Assembly (NCBI GenBank): GCA_035772735.1
Contig: JASDFA010000010.1
Coordinates: 38,023,501 to 38,087,500, forward strand
Direction of reading: 5' to 3'
Length of the DNA: 64,000 bases
Source: Datura wrightii
Lineage: Eukaryota; Streptophyta; Magnoliopsida; Solanales; Solanaceae
The notes beneath the pieces were generated by a model that did not search any database, was not told the DNA's origin, and worked only from the letters and a program-made list of their open reading frames with translations. The position numbers and the translations under genes were made by a program. This document shows positions 1 to 10,527 of the stretch, piece by piece. Position 1 is the stretch's first letter. The number at the start of each line of letters is the position of its first letter.

Positions 1-507
1 GTGGGAATTTTTCCCGGAATAACAAGCAACGTGTCACGGAGGCCAACGCGGAGCACTGCCTCCGTGACACGGCGTGGACGCGGACCCTCACTGGAAATCT
101 GGGGTCCGGGAATAAAGCCTCAACGTGGCACGGCATGCAACGCGACGGCTTGCGTCCGTGCCACGGAGCTGTCGCGAGGCTTCACTGGAAATTGACAAAT
201 TAATCACCCTCCAGGCAGTGTGCCTCCGCGATGGTAGTGTGGCACAGCTCCATCGCGGAGCCCCTTTACATTGTGCAGTCCAATGTCTTTTTCGTGCTCG
301 CATCCAATTCCAACTCTGATATTGTTCCAACATGCATTTTAGCTCCTCAAAATCATATTTTACCTACAAAACAATGCTAATCATGTTGGTTAGTATAAAT
401 TCACATTTTATTACCAATTACATGAAAATGTATACACATTGCACAATAAACAAGGCGAAAATGATACGTTTGAGTATCACTTGGGCATATAAATCTGCCC
501 AAGATCA
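1..507 (-). repeat. Partial 3' LTR of element A
   Basis: Near-identical to 7048-7554 at the other end of element A. On the minus strand it starts TGATCTTGGGCA at 507, with the hairpin CTTGGGCA/TGCCCAAG directly after the TG. The rest of the LTR, including the TATA box, lies left of the window. Confidence 0.9.
30..260. repeat. Three consecutive long inverted repeats in U3
   Basis: Perfect arms: CGTGTCACGGAGG at 30-42 with its complement at 59-71; CGTGGCACGG at 124-133 with its complement at 156-165; CTCCGCGATGG at 224-234 with its complement at 250-260. Equivalent triplets sit in every LTR of A, B and C, just upstream of the TATA box in element orientation. They look like enhancer or hairpin modules. 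Their GC content contrasts with the AT-rich surroundings. Function is inferred from position only. Confidence 0.85.
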
Positions 508-510
508 CTT

Positions 511-522
511 ACCCCACACTTA
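511..522 (-). other. Polypurine tract of element A
   Basis: On the minus strand AAGTGTGGGGT lies four to five bases before the LTR start TGATCTTGGG. The same tract precedes the 3' LTRs of B (25940-25953), C (49362-49374) and D (41003-41013). It is the expected plus-strand DNA primer for this family. Confidence 0.75.
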
Positions 523-1567
523 AATCCTTGTTCGTCCTTGAACAACACATACACAACTCATGCAAATTACATCCCAACCTTCGCCACTATGGTGCGAAAA
601 TTACGCTACGGTCATACCGATCATTCAATATTGTAAATCATCAAGAAAACATGCATGGTCTTAACAATACAATGACCTATAATACATCAAGACTTCCTAG
701 ACTTTAAGAATCGACCCTCGATATCGGAAAACTCATGCAAATCAGCTAATCAAGATATCCGACACGAACATCAATCTTTCATCAAGCATGTGCCCTCACA
801 ACTCAAGAGAATCTTCCCCTTTATGTTCATGTGACACACAAACATTCAAGTAGGGGCATGTAAAAATTAATTTCACTCTCTCTCCCAAAAGAATTCACAT
901 GCCTCATGTCATGACCCATAGGCTTGCCTTTAGTGTATTACTCCACTAATATAAAGAAATGCAATGTAAGATCATGTAGGACTTTAATGGGTTGTAATGG
1001 AAGCTATGGAACTAGTATATATTGGATTAGCCAATAATAGTCACTAGCATCCTTAAGCGCCTTTTCAACACATTCCCATCAACTCATGGACATTGTTTCT
1101 CTGTTTTCTTTTTTCATCATCCCATTCATGCTGGTTTACTTTCGTATGGCCCATTTCATCAAACACACTTGACACAACAACGAAGGTTTTTCATGCACCT
1201 TCATTATCATTTCATTATGACAAGTGCCTCTTCAACCTTTTATTTTCTTTCCTCACTCTGCTTTTCTTTTTCTTTTCACCATTCTTACTCTTCGACACTT
1301 TGGGAAAAAACTTTTGTTCTTCTTAAGCGCTTAAGAGTTTTGTGTAGACTTTACGGCTAATGAAAAGAAAGAATTAAGCTTAGTTTATACATTTTTTGAC
1401 AAAAGAAAGAAAGAATCGGCTAAAGGCTCAATGGGCTGACTAGTGTATACAATCACATAAAAAGGAGAGTATGACAAGAAAAAAATAGAAACTCTCGGTT
1501 AAGACAAAGAAATGCCTACATCCTTTCCAACACTACACCTCCTTCATTTCGTTTTGTACACACACCA

Positions 1568-1580
1568 GGCAAGTTCTAGA
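1568..1580 (-). other. Conserved 13-mer TCTAGAACTTGCC in 3' noncoding DNA
   Basis: On the minus strand this reads TCTAGAACTTGCC followed by TGGTGTGTGTA. The same word occurs in six separate elements of this window, always in the noncoding 3' region and in the element's sense orientation (see the finding anchored at 39968). Confidence 0.75.
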
Positions 1581-2048
1581 CACTTCACAATAGCATGGAA
1601 TAACAATACCTCACTTCACACATCATGCACATGCTCAATTCAAGATGCATTCACAGACTCTTTAATTAACCAATTACATGAATTCAAAAATTAAGCCTCA
1701 ATCACACCGAATCGAATTCTACAGCCTAGGTAACTCAACATATTTACAAAATTGCATGCTTTCATACGAATCACTTTTACATTTTGAATATCAGTTACAA
1801 CACGCAACCATAATTTCACAACCATATAGTAACTACAGGTTCCGTGATGCAATCCACCAAAGAAAAAATTCAAAACAAATTAAAATCACTACTCCTACCG
1901 ACTACATTTCCCTTAAGAAGATCGTCATCCATCCATCATAGGGAATGGTCACTAACTATGACGTCGGTTCAATGGGACTATTCTCGGTAAAAGAACCGAA
2001 AACAAACTCCGAGAAACCCAAAAATAAAAATTGAAAAATTTTGCAAAC

Positions 2049-2138
2049 ATCGATCATTTCGATGGAAAAATATTTACAAAATATTTTAATATGTACAAAA
2101 TATTTTCGCAAAATTTTAAAAATATCGATCATTTCGAT
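2049..2138. repeat. Direct repeats of the palindromic word ATCGATCATTTCGAT
   Basis: The 15-mer occurs at 2049-2063 and 2124-2138. It contains ATCGA/TCGAT arms and sits in very AT-rich DNA. B has a pair near 27490 and at 27567-27581; C has a pair at 50907-50921 and 50992-51006. Confidence 0.8.
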
Positions 2139-2430
2139 AGAGAAAAAAAACATAAGAAAATATTTACAAAAATTTTTACAGACTTAGCTGGCAAACCACA
2201 ACATTTCACAACACACATCATCAATTACCACAAATATATACAGATACAAACCAGTTTGCACTTCACAAACACAGGGAAACATAAACATAAATACAAACAG
2301 AGGAAAAACATACAGCAAACCAGCCTAGCCCCAGCACCTAACTACTCCCCACCCCACACTTAAATCGAACACTGTCCCCAGTGTTCACAAAAATTAAAAT
2401 CACAAAATTTTGGGTGGTGGAACTCCCTGA

Positions 2431-3651
2431 TCAGTCGAAATATTTGACTTCTTCATCCGGTGCTGCTGCCTCATCGCCCATGTCCGAGTCACCTCCATCG
2501 TCGTCCTTGGACTCCACATCGGAGTCCTCCCGATGTGTCTCCTCGTCCGTGGGGACATCATCATCAGTGGGCTCTACAAAGGCTGGCCCCACTGGGCATA
2601 AAGCCCGGGCGTTTTCGCCAAACGGATAATCCAGCTCGAGCTGCCATAGCTCCTCCTCAGTGGCTGGTCTCCCACCTATCCGAAGCTGAAGCATTTGCAT
2701 ACCAAACATCTGTGCCATGTACTGGTCGTCACGAGCATGTCACTCGCCAAGTGTCAGCACTGGCCCATGTGTGGTGTCAGGGGCCTTAGTTTTGGTCACA
2801 TCAAGGGCCCTCCGCTCCAACTGCGGGATGTAGTCCAAAGCCTCTTCCTCGACGTCGAGGCCCCAGCGAAAGGTGGTGATAAGTCCTCCGAACCCATACC
2901 TGTGGCCCTGGTGTAGTCGGGCTCTCTTCATGGCGGATATGATGACCGCCCCAACATTAATCTCTAGCCCTTTCATCAGGGCATACACCAGGCAGACACG
3001 GTCCCGGGTCACATCAGTCATGTGCACCACCGGGATTAGGCACGAACAAACTATCTTCAGCCAGATTCTTGCCTCCCTGTTCATTTGCGAATACGGCAGA
3101 GTCTGGTGGTAACCCCTCTCCTTATGTCTGCTCCATCTGGCTGTGGATCGAGCCCCACACAATGTGCGTCTGATATCGGCATATGGTGGGGTGATGTTCA
3201 GCTGGCGGAGAACGTGGGCGTCTGTGTCCCGCGCTCCGATGATGGCATTTAATTGCTGGGGTTCCAGAGTGACAATCTGCCCTCTGATCTTTATTGTGTG
3301 GCTTCTGATTGCCGGGTTCCAATTTGCATAGAACTCCCGGACTAGATGTAGGTTGCATTCCTGGGGCTCCAAAAATATGAAGCTGAGCCCAGCTGCCTCG
3401 ATCCATTGCACTATGCGGGGGAACTCCTGTGCTAGTGGTTCCCGTGCAATATGCTCCTCGGGGAAGTATTTATTTTCCTTGTGCTTAGCGTACCACTTCT
3501 TCCCTTCATCGGTTACCCACCTCGTTCCGTATTGGCGGCGTTGGCCATGTGGAACAGCTGGTGCAGCTGGGACTGCTGTGCCCAGTCTAAGTCGTTTCCT
3601 CCCGGTGCCTGAAGTAGATGCACCCTTACCCTTATCCTACCTACTTGCCAT
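2431..3651 (-). pseudogene. ORF3 of element A, plant transposon-protein type, broken
   Basis: About 406 codons from ATG at 3651 to the stop at 2431. The start is chosen because the protein begins MASR in A, B and C and sits just after a conserved acceptor site (CAG then GTACAATG). The N-terminus is Lys/Arg/Gly rich. The central part contains a block with WNPAIRSHTIKIRG and LNAIIGARDTD, the type annotated in plants as a putative plant transposon protein domain. The C-terminus is strongly acidic and ends near VKYFD. Two in-frame stops break it: TAG at 3637-3639 and TGA at 2740-2742; both read as Gln or Arg codons in sister copies and fit C-to-T change. In Athila elements this position is called env-like, but I see no signal peptide or membrane segment, so ORF3 is the safer name. 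Confidence 0.8.
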
Positions 3652-3656
3652 TGTAC

Positions 3657-4361
3657 CTGTCAATACAGATAAACAAGCGCAATGTCAAGCTAAATACATG
3701 TTAACTTCGGCTAAGGTCGGGTTAAGCTAAGTTCACCCCACACTTAGTCCTTAGTTACGGTTACGATACTACGGCAAGGATCACTTTATTTACACCAAAA
3801 ACAAACAACTATACAATTCATGCTTAGTGCGTTCGCAAAGAGAAATTCGACGGTATAACTTTAGCGTACTACTCAGACTTCATACAGCTAATCCCAATCA
3901 TTACCATCGCTAGCAATTCAACCATCTCACATAGCAAAGAAAACAACAAAACAAAAACAACAACAAAAATTCTATATGCATATGCACCTATATAATCAGC
4001 CCAATTCGAACAACTTTCACATTTTCCCAAAAACCCGAGAATTTGTCGTCTATTACATTCAAACAATATTTACAATGACTTATCTCAATTCACAAGCACA
4101 CCCCGACATATAATTCACCAATTTACCAAGTTACCCATTTCGATTTCAACAACCAAGCCCTAGAATTGAATTTCACAATCAAATTCGAATCATTCACGCA
4201 ATCGACAAGTTCAAACGCGCATTACAACATTCTGAACATTTATCAATCAAGGAATAACTCAATTGCATGCTAAATTTCTACTTAGGGTGATTTATCTCAC
4301 CTCCCATGCTCAAATTCGACAAAAATTGACAAAAAACTTGAGAGAGAAGAGGAAAACATAC
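3657..4361 (-). other. Candidate 5' UTR intron upstream of ORF3
   Basis: On the minus strand a donor AAAG|GTATGT lies at 4362/4361, and an acceptor with a pyrimidine-rich tail ending TTGACAG lies at 3657, six bases before the ORF3 ATG. The implied intron is 705 nt. B (29802-29096) and C (53207-52503) have the same donor, acceptor and length. No other gene lies in this stretch. Splicing is predicted from sequence only. Confidence 0.6.
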
Positions 4362-4549
4362 CTTTAAGTTGAATAATTGAAGAAAACTCGGTAGTTTCTT
4401 TGCTTAATACCGTGGTACGTTGATGGGAGAGGGAAATTTGGGTGTTTGGTCGCGGAGAAGTGAGAAAATGAGGGAAAAAAGGGGTAAAATCGGGGTTTAA
4501 AATGAAGGGAATACGCAGGTCACCCGGCAACCCGGTGTGACCCGTCACA

Positions 4550-4699
4550 AATTATAGGGCAACGTGTCACGGAGTGCATCGCGGTGCACTGCCTCCGTGA
4601 CATGGAGCCATCGCGATGGCTCACTGGAATTTTTAAAAATTCCAGATTAAACCTCAGCGTGTCACGAAGGGTAACGCGGAGGTCCTCCTCCGTGACACG
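4550..4699 (-). promoter_or_regulatory. Candidate internal promoter of ORF3: inverted repeats and TATA
   Basis: Two inverted repeats of the LTR type (4563-4574 with 4593-4604; 4658-4670 with 4687-4699) are followed on the minus strand by CCTATAATTT at 4550-4558, then a pyrimidine-rich leader and a splice donor at 4362. The array-then-TATA order copies the LTR layout. C has a better TATA here (TATAAATT). This is the same word family as the LTR arrays, placed inside the element. Confidence 0.5.
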
Positions 4700-4970
4700 G
4701 AGCCATCGCCCCAGCTCACTGTCTCTTCATTTTATTCATTTTTTCATACCTTGCCTTTTCCTTCACGACTCCATGCATATTTTTCTCTGTTTGACCTGAA
4801 AATCACCTCACTAAACAAAATGGGTTAGATTAATAGATTTCCCTAACTAAAATGAAAAATACTAACTAAAACGAAAAATGTGTACTAAATTAAGAAAAAG
4901 AAAATTAAATTAAAATCTATTTACACTTTACAAAATAAAAGAAAAGAAAAGAAAGAAAAAAAATATTTTT

Positions 4971-5017
4971 CACGGGTTGCCTCCCGTGCAACGCCTGGTT
5001 TACCGTCGCGGCACGAC
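4971..5017 (-). other. Twin hairpins HP1/HP2 after the first ORF (element A)
   Basis: On the minus strand HP1 is CGTCG-TGCCG-CGACG (5004-5018) and HP2 is CACGGG-AGGCAA-CCCGTG (4971-4988). The loops TGCC and GGCA are complementary. The pair lies between the coiled-coil ORF and the internal promoter. Homologous pairs in B, C, D, E and I keep the loops while the stems change with compensation. Confidence 0.75.
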
Positions 5018-5183
5018 GTACCAAGTTTCACCACTTTTTCCTCCACCTCGAGGATATGAATCTCACCCCTAATTTCTTTTCTAATTTCCTCTTATGTTCT
5101 AGGGGTGGTGGTGAAAAATTGTAAGGACCAAGCAGTAGATGTTGTCGTTTGCATTTATTGGTCCTTAAGTAAGCGAAGTCATT

Positions 5184-5972
5184 TTAGCTCTCTGAGTTAG
5201 CAAATTTCAAAATATACGGGGCTTGGTCCTCCTCTAGACATTTCTCTATAAGCTTGGAAGACTCTATTTCTATGTTGTCAACCAAACTTAATGTCGAAAA
5301 ATGCGTCGAGTGTGGTCCAATACACCTCAACTCTGAAACTGCATTATGCTTGACCTCCTTACTTGGATACACCTTCTCAGCATCGACATCTATCTCACCA
5401 TTAAGGTCAACTGGGGGATACTCTATCTCTTCTTCCAAGAATGGATTTTCCATAAGTGTGAGCCCATCACGGGGACACTCAAGAGATTCTAATTGTTGGG
5501 CTTCATCCAAAAATTCACCCTTGTCATCCTCTTGTAGTTTCTCTTGAATATCGGCTAAAGTTGTTACCTGCAATTTATCACAAGCTTCAGCTTTAGCGAT
5601 CATCTCCGTGAATTTGATGCTCATCCTTTCTAGAGCCTCTACATTCTCTTCTTGCTGAATTCTCAATACTGCCATCGCCTCCTTCATTGCTTCTGATTGC
5701 TCCAAGAGTTGTTTCAGCATGTCTTCTATTTGAGCTTGGCATCCCAAGTCCTCATTTTCAGCATGCCTATATTCAGGAAAAACAACAGAAGGATCATAGT
5801 AGGGGCTTGGGGGAGGGGAATATGCATTCGGACAGCCATCCCAATGGCCATCTTGACCACCACATATATTACATATTTTACATTGTTGCCACGAGTGGTG
5901 TCCTCCGCAATTCAGACAAGATTCACTAAAATATGAGTATCCACCAGTGAAACCATTTGTATTCCAATCATG
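5184..5972 (-). pseudogene. Cys/His-rich coiled-coil ORF of element A
   Basis: Open frame of about 260 codons from the upstream stop near 5973 to the stop at 5184. No ATG precedes the conserved part, so the real start is unknown; a spliced or non-AUG start is possible. The N-terminal third has CLNCGG, then H..W, CKICNICGGQ and GHWDGCP, which looks like two zinc-knuckle-type motifs, followed by a Pro/Tyr-rich linker. The rest is Glu/Lys/Gln rich with heptad-like spacing (coiled coil) and an acidic stretch. Element D has the same protein with about 64 more C-terminal residues; here an AAA-to-TAA change after ANSES ends it early. I do not recognise a named family. A nucleocapsid-like RNA-binding role for a non-autonomous element is an inference. 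Confidence 0.6.
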
Positions 5973-6104
5973 TCAAATAGGGGATCCGAAAAAGAAGAAA
6001 AATAAAATGAAAAAAATTAAAACAACACTAAGACCAAGTTGTCAGCACTTAAGAAAAAAATATAGTAAATTAACACTTAAAACAAATTCACCAATTGCCA
6101 AGTC

Positions 6105-6122
6105 TCCCTGGCAACGATGCTA
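6105..6122 (-). other. Primer-binding site of element A, decayed
   Basis: On the minus strand it reads TAGCATCGTTGCCAGGGA. This differs from the tRNA-Asp complement TGGCGCCGTTGCCGGGGA at four sites, all G-to-A or C-to-T. It lies six bases from the LTR. Confidence 0.8.
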
Positions 6123-6128
6123 AAAACT

Positions 6129-7554
6129 TGTTCGGTGCTTTGGTTGGGGTTATAAAACCGACACGCAAGTGCACGTGGTCAAACAAGTAGTAAGTGACTA
6201 AGTAAGCCAAGTATCGAACCAAGGAGACTCTGGATAAGTAAAAATTGCTCAAGTATACTATATTCTATCTTACTTCTATATATGCTGACAACAACGTAAC
6301 CAAAAGTTAAATAATTTGTTTATAACTTATATACTAAAACTATTAACAAATATCTACTTTGAATTGAAACTATGGATATGAGCATGCCAAGGTTAAGAAC
6401 AAGTAATGAACTTGATTATAATCATAATTTGGTTAATCTTCTCTTCCTGTTGCTAGCCAAGAACATTAGCCTAGAGATTAAAACTCTCGTATTTAATCTC
6501 ACTTAAGAATCATAAACCATCCGTCTACATTTCTGTGATCAAATGCAATTTATGACCTAGCAATACAATTCCGGTTCCTAAATTGACTAATACGGCTTTC
6601 AAGTATATTTCTATCAGGAAAGCACATCAAAACCCAATTTTCCCAAATCAAGTTAAGAACAATACCCTATTAATTCACAACTTTCCAATTTCGTGCTCTC
6701 TCAAGTGAAATCGTACTTTTTAGATGTACATTAATGTCGGCCACACACTAATGCAGTAGAAACAAGAATTAATAGAACAACATGGAAGGAGAAGATGAAA
6801 AACCATACAATTCAATAATCAAAATTCATCACCATTGTTCATAACCTCAGCAAGGAAGAGAATTAGCCACTCATTTGTGGATTAATCATCCTAAAACAAG
6901 TGTTAATCATACAAACAATTGATTGAAAGAAAAAAGAAAGAGAGAAAAACCCTGAGCTTTTTCGTCCCTCAACTGCCTGTAACCCACGTCCTTGCTCCAC
7001 CAAGTCTGAATTCATTAAAAATAAGCCTAAGTATTCTATTTATACTAGTGGGAATTTTTCCCAGAATAACAAGCAACGTGTCACGGAGGCCAACACGGAG
7101 CACTGCCTCTGTGACACGGCGTGGACGCGGACCCTCACTGGAAATCTGGGGTTCGGGAATAAAGCCTCAATGTGGCACGACATGCAACGCGGAGGCTTGC
7201 CTCCGTGCCACGGAGCTGTCGCGAGGCTTCACTGTAAATTGACAAATTAATCACCCTCCAGGCAGTGTGCCTCCGCGATGGTAGCGTGGCACGGCTCCGT
7301 CGCGGAGCCCCTTTACATTGTGCAGTCCAATGTCTTTTTCGTGCTCGCATCCAAGTCCAACTCCGATATTGTTCCAACATGCATTTTAGCTCCTCAAAAT
7401 CATATTTTACCTACAAAACAATGCTAATCATGTTGGTTAGTATAAATTCACATTTTATTACCAATTACATGAAAATGTATACACATTGCACAATAAACAA
7501 GGCGAAAATGATACGTTTGAGTATCACTTGGGCATATAAATCTACCCAAGATCA
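6129..7554 (-). repeat. 5' LTR of element A, 1426 bp
   Basis: Starts TGATCTTGGG at 7554 and ends CCGAACA at 6129 (minus strand). Three inverted repeats lie at about 7077-7310, directly upstream of TATAAATAG (7036-7044). Near the 3' end are a TTGGTTCGATAC block (about 6211-6222) and GTGCACTTGCGTG, both shared with the other Athila-like LTRs here. Confidence 0.9.
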
Positions 7555-7555
7555 A

Positions 7556-8712
7556 GTACTTCACCTTGGGGTGCGCCAGTTCTATTTGTGAGAAAGAAGG
7601 ATGGCGCACTCCGCATGTATATAGATTACTGACAATTGAACAAGGTTACAGTTAAGAATAAGTATCCGCTTCCCTGAATAGATGATTTGTTTCACCAGTT
7701 ACAGGGGGCTAGATATTTCTCCAAGATTGATTTGAGGTCCGGATATCACCAGGTTCGAGTTCGTGAAAGGGACATTCCGAAGACTGCCTTCAGGACCAGA
7801 TATGGCCACTTTGAATTCCTAGTTATGTCTTTTAGGCTGACGAATGCCCCAGCAGTATTTATGGACCTGATGAATAGTATCTTCAGACCATACCTAGACC
7901 TGTTCGTGATAGTGTTTATTGACGATATTCTGGTGTATTCTCGTTCAGAGGCGGACCACCAGGCTCATTTACGGACAGTGCGCCAGATTCTCAGGGACCG
8001 TCAGTTGTATGCCAAGTTCTCCAAATGTGAATTATGGCTGAACTCAGTAGCTTTCTTGGGGCATATTGTGTCGGATGCTGGTATACAGGTAGACACGAAG
8101 AAAACTGAAGCAGTAAATATGTGGCCCAGACCTACCACTCCGATCGAAGTCCTCAGTTTTCTGGGATTAGCAGGATACTATAGAAGATTAGTTGAGGGAT
8201 TCTCCATCATAGTGGCACCTCTGACTACACTGACGCAAAAAACAGTAAAGTTTCAGTGGACAGAGGCATGTGAGTAGAGTTTCCAAGAATTGAAAGACAG
8301 ATTAACCTCCACCCCAGTGTTAGCATTACCAGAAGGTACAGAGGGTTATGCAGTGTATTGCGATGCATCGGGTGTTGGGTTGGGATATGTGTTGATGAAG
8401 CATGGTAAAGTGATTGCTTATGCTTCCAGACAGCTAAGGAAACATGAAAAGAATTATCCTACGCATATCCTTGAACTAGCTGCAGTGATCCACGCCCTAA
8501 AGATATGGAGACATTACTTGTACGGCGTTCATGTGGATATTTTCACCGACCATAAGAGCCTGCAGTATATCTTCACCCAGAGAGAGTTAAATTTACGGCA
8601 ACGTCGCTGGTTGGAATTATTAAAAGATTATGATGTATATATTTTGTATCATCCAGGTAGAGCTAACGTAGTAGCAGATGCCCTCAGCCGCAAATCTATG
8701 GGGAGTTTGGCA
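7556..8712 (+). pseudogene. T1 reverse transcriptase and RNase H
   Basis: The frame opens mid-RT with SPWGAPVLFVRKKDG, because element A cuts it. FSKIDLRSGYHQ and the catalytic FIDD (Asp codons at about 7921-7926) are present, followed by FLGHIVS and the LSFLGLAGYYRR connection. RNase H follows with YCDAS, the LELAAVIHALK glutamate and the FTDHKSLQY aspartate. In-frame stops occur near 7630, 7678, 8277 and 8713, and the open pieces are otherwise collinear with the family. Catalytic residues are intact but the gene is dead. The family is Ty3/gypsy Tekay. Confidence 0.88.
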
Positions 8713-8715
8713 TAG

Positions 8716-10260
8716 TTGCAGCCCGAGCTGCGGGGATTGGCCAGAGAAATACACCAATTAGCTAGCTTAGTCGTTCGTGTAGCAGAAAAAGAGGACAACA
8801 TAGCGGCAATCCAGAACATCGCTGTGTCATCATTAGTTGCGAAGGTAAAGGAACGACAGTATGAAGGTCCTGATCGGGTTCATCTTAAGGACAGAATTCA
8901 ACAAGGAAAAGCGCCGGATTTTCAGGTAATTGAGGATGAAGTGTTGCAATGTAAAGGCCGCATTGTGTTCCAGATATTTCAGGGCTTAGCCAGCAGATTA
9001 TGAGCAAGGCACATTACGCCTGCTATTCTCTCCACCCAGGCGCGGCGAAAATGTACCATGATATCAAAGAAATTTACTGGTGGCTAGGTATAAAGAGGTA
9101 AATAGCAGAATTTGTAGCCAGTGTCCTAACTGCCAGCAAGTAAAAGCGGAACACCAGAAACCAGACGGGTTAACTCAAGACATAGTTGTGCTTCTTTGGA
9201 AGTGGGAAGCAGTAAACATGGACTTTGTAGTAGGATTACCCCGTACCAGGCATAGACATGATTCCATTTGGGCAATTGTTGACAGACTGACGAAATTAGC
9301 CCATTTCCTGCCAGTAAAAGCTACTTTCTCTGTCGAAGATTACGCCGAATTATATATTAGCGAAATAGTCAGACTGCACGGTGTTCCAGTATCCATCATC
9401 TGTGACAGAGGGGCGCAATTCACAGCTAAATTTTGGAAATCATTTCAAAGAGGACTGGGAACACAGATTAATTTGAGCACAACATTTCACCCTTAAACAG
9501 ATGGGCAGGCTGAACGCACTATTCAGATGCTCGAGGATATGCTACGGGCATGTGTGTTGGACCTTGGAGGTAGTTGGGATGAACATTTACCGCTGATTGA
9601 GTTTGCTTATAACAATAGTTACCACTCAGCTATCCAGATGGCGCCCTTTGAGGCATTGTATAGACGAAAATGTAGATCACCAGTTGGCTGGTTTGAAGTA
9701 GGAGAGTCAGCATTGATTGGGCTAGATATTATTCATCAGTCATAGGAGAAGGTAAAGCTTATGAGAGAATGCCTACTGATTGCTCAGATCCGCCAGAAAT
9801 CGTATGCTGATGTGCGACGCAGAAACCTGGAATTTAATATGAATGAGTGGGTACTTTGAAAGTATCTCCAATGAAAGGGGTGATGAGATTCGGCAAGAAA
9901 GGTAAGCTCAGTCCGAGATTCGTTGGGCCTTACCAAATTCAGCGGAGAGTAGGCCAAGTGGCATACGAGTTGAACTTGCCCCCAGAATTAGAGTCTGTTC
10001 ATCCAGTTTTCCACGTGTCTATGATAAGGAAGTATATAGGGGACCCCTCCAGAGTTGTCCCAGTTCAGGATGTCCAGGTTACGGAGGAGCTGGCTTATGA
10101 AGAGGTTCCAGTAGCCATACTAGACAGGCAGATTCACAGGTTGAGAACTAAAGATGTTGCTTCTGTCCAGGTACTGAGGTGTAATAAGAACCGAGAGGAG
10201 ATGACTTGGGAAGCAGAGGAAGACATGAAAGTCAGATATCCCCAGTTGTTCGAGACTTAA
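8716..10260 (+). pseudogene. T1 integrase and chromodomain-like tail
   Basis: An N-terminal spacer (8716-9003) is followed by a frame break, then the integrase zinc region CPNCQQVKAEHQK and the core: Asp in MDFVVGLP, Asp in ICDRGAQF and Glu in TDGQAERTIQ. A stop sits at 9496 before TDGQAER, and further breaks occur near 9743 and 9850. The C-terminal GPYQIQRRVGQVAYELNLP and HPVFHVSMIRKY lead into the chromodomain-like ILDRQIHRLR and TWEAEEDMKVRYPQLF typical of Tekay. The stop is at 10258-10260. Confidence 0.87.
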
Positions 10261-10512
10261 TCAGCCAGAGGTACGCTAGTATTGTTGTTTTATAAATTGT
10301 CTTATATTACGTGTATAATGAGACAAATTGGCTTAGGCTTATTGCGTGATGACTATTAGTATTGTGTGGAGTACCTGTATTGGACTTTTCTGAGTTTCAG
10401 GATTTTTGAGATAGTCCATATTACAGAGGAGACTCTACCGAAATTTTTCTAGAATAAGTCAAGTAAGTTGAACTTCTTGCAAGTAGAAGTTTACATTCGA
10501 GGACGAATGTTC
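10261..10512 (+). other. T1 3' untranslated spacer
   Basis: Noncoding AT-rich DNA between the pol stop and the polypurine tract. It contains TTCGAGGACGAATGTTC at about 10497-10512, a block commonly found before Tekay 3' LTRs and also present next to G's tract on the minus strand (about 19118-19134). Confidence 0.6.
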
Positions 10513-10527
10513 CTAAGAGGGGGAGGA
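10513..10527 (+). other. T1 polypurine tract
   Basis: TAAGAGGGGGAGGA directly precedes TGTTACACCCCG, the LTR start. This is the usual plus-strand primer of the family. Confidence 0.85.

Larger units (their letters stand above)
508..2430 (-). other. 3' noncoding region of element A
   Basis: AT-rich DNA between the 3' LTR and ORF3 with no credible gene. It begins beside the LTR with a polypurine tract (AAGTGTGGGG on the minus strand, about 512-521). It is collinear with 25940-27833 in B and 49362-51280 in C, and parts match element D at 39230-41015. It contains the conserved 13-mer at 1568-1580 and a pair of palindromic repeats at 2049-2138. The small ORFs here differ between copies and are not supported. 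Confidence 0.8.
1..7554 (-). mobile_element. Element A: chimeric Athila-like LTR retrotransposon
   Basis: Minus-strand element bounded on the right by a full LTR (6129-7554) and on the left by an LTR cut by the window edge (1-507). Reading on the minus strand the order is LTR, tRNA-Asp primer site, Cys/His coiled-coil ORF, twin hairpins, internal promoter-like array, ORF3, 3' noncoding region, polypurine tract, LTR. It carries no gag, protease, RT or integrase, so it is non-autonomous. The LTRs, ORF3 and 3' region match elements B and C, while the first ORF matches element D, so it looks like a recombinant. The right end sits inside the RT gene of Tekay element T1, whose reading frame starts at 7555. 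The left target-site copy lies outside the window; the right copy would be AGTAC. Confidence 0.85.

Noticed and set aside
125..319. Short ORFs of 60-138 codons on both strands within the LTR inverted repeats (also near 7135, 25557, 34036, 48846, 57311)
   Set aside because: They arise because GC-rich palindromes lack stops. Frames differ between copies and translate the same repeats in opposite strands.
2431..3651. Calling ORF3 a retroviral-type envelope gene
   Set aside because: Only its position suggests this; no signal peptide, transmembrane segment or cleavage motif is visible.
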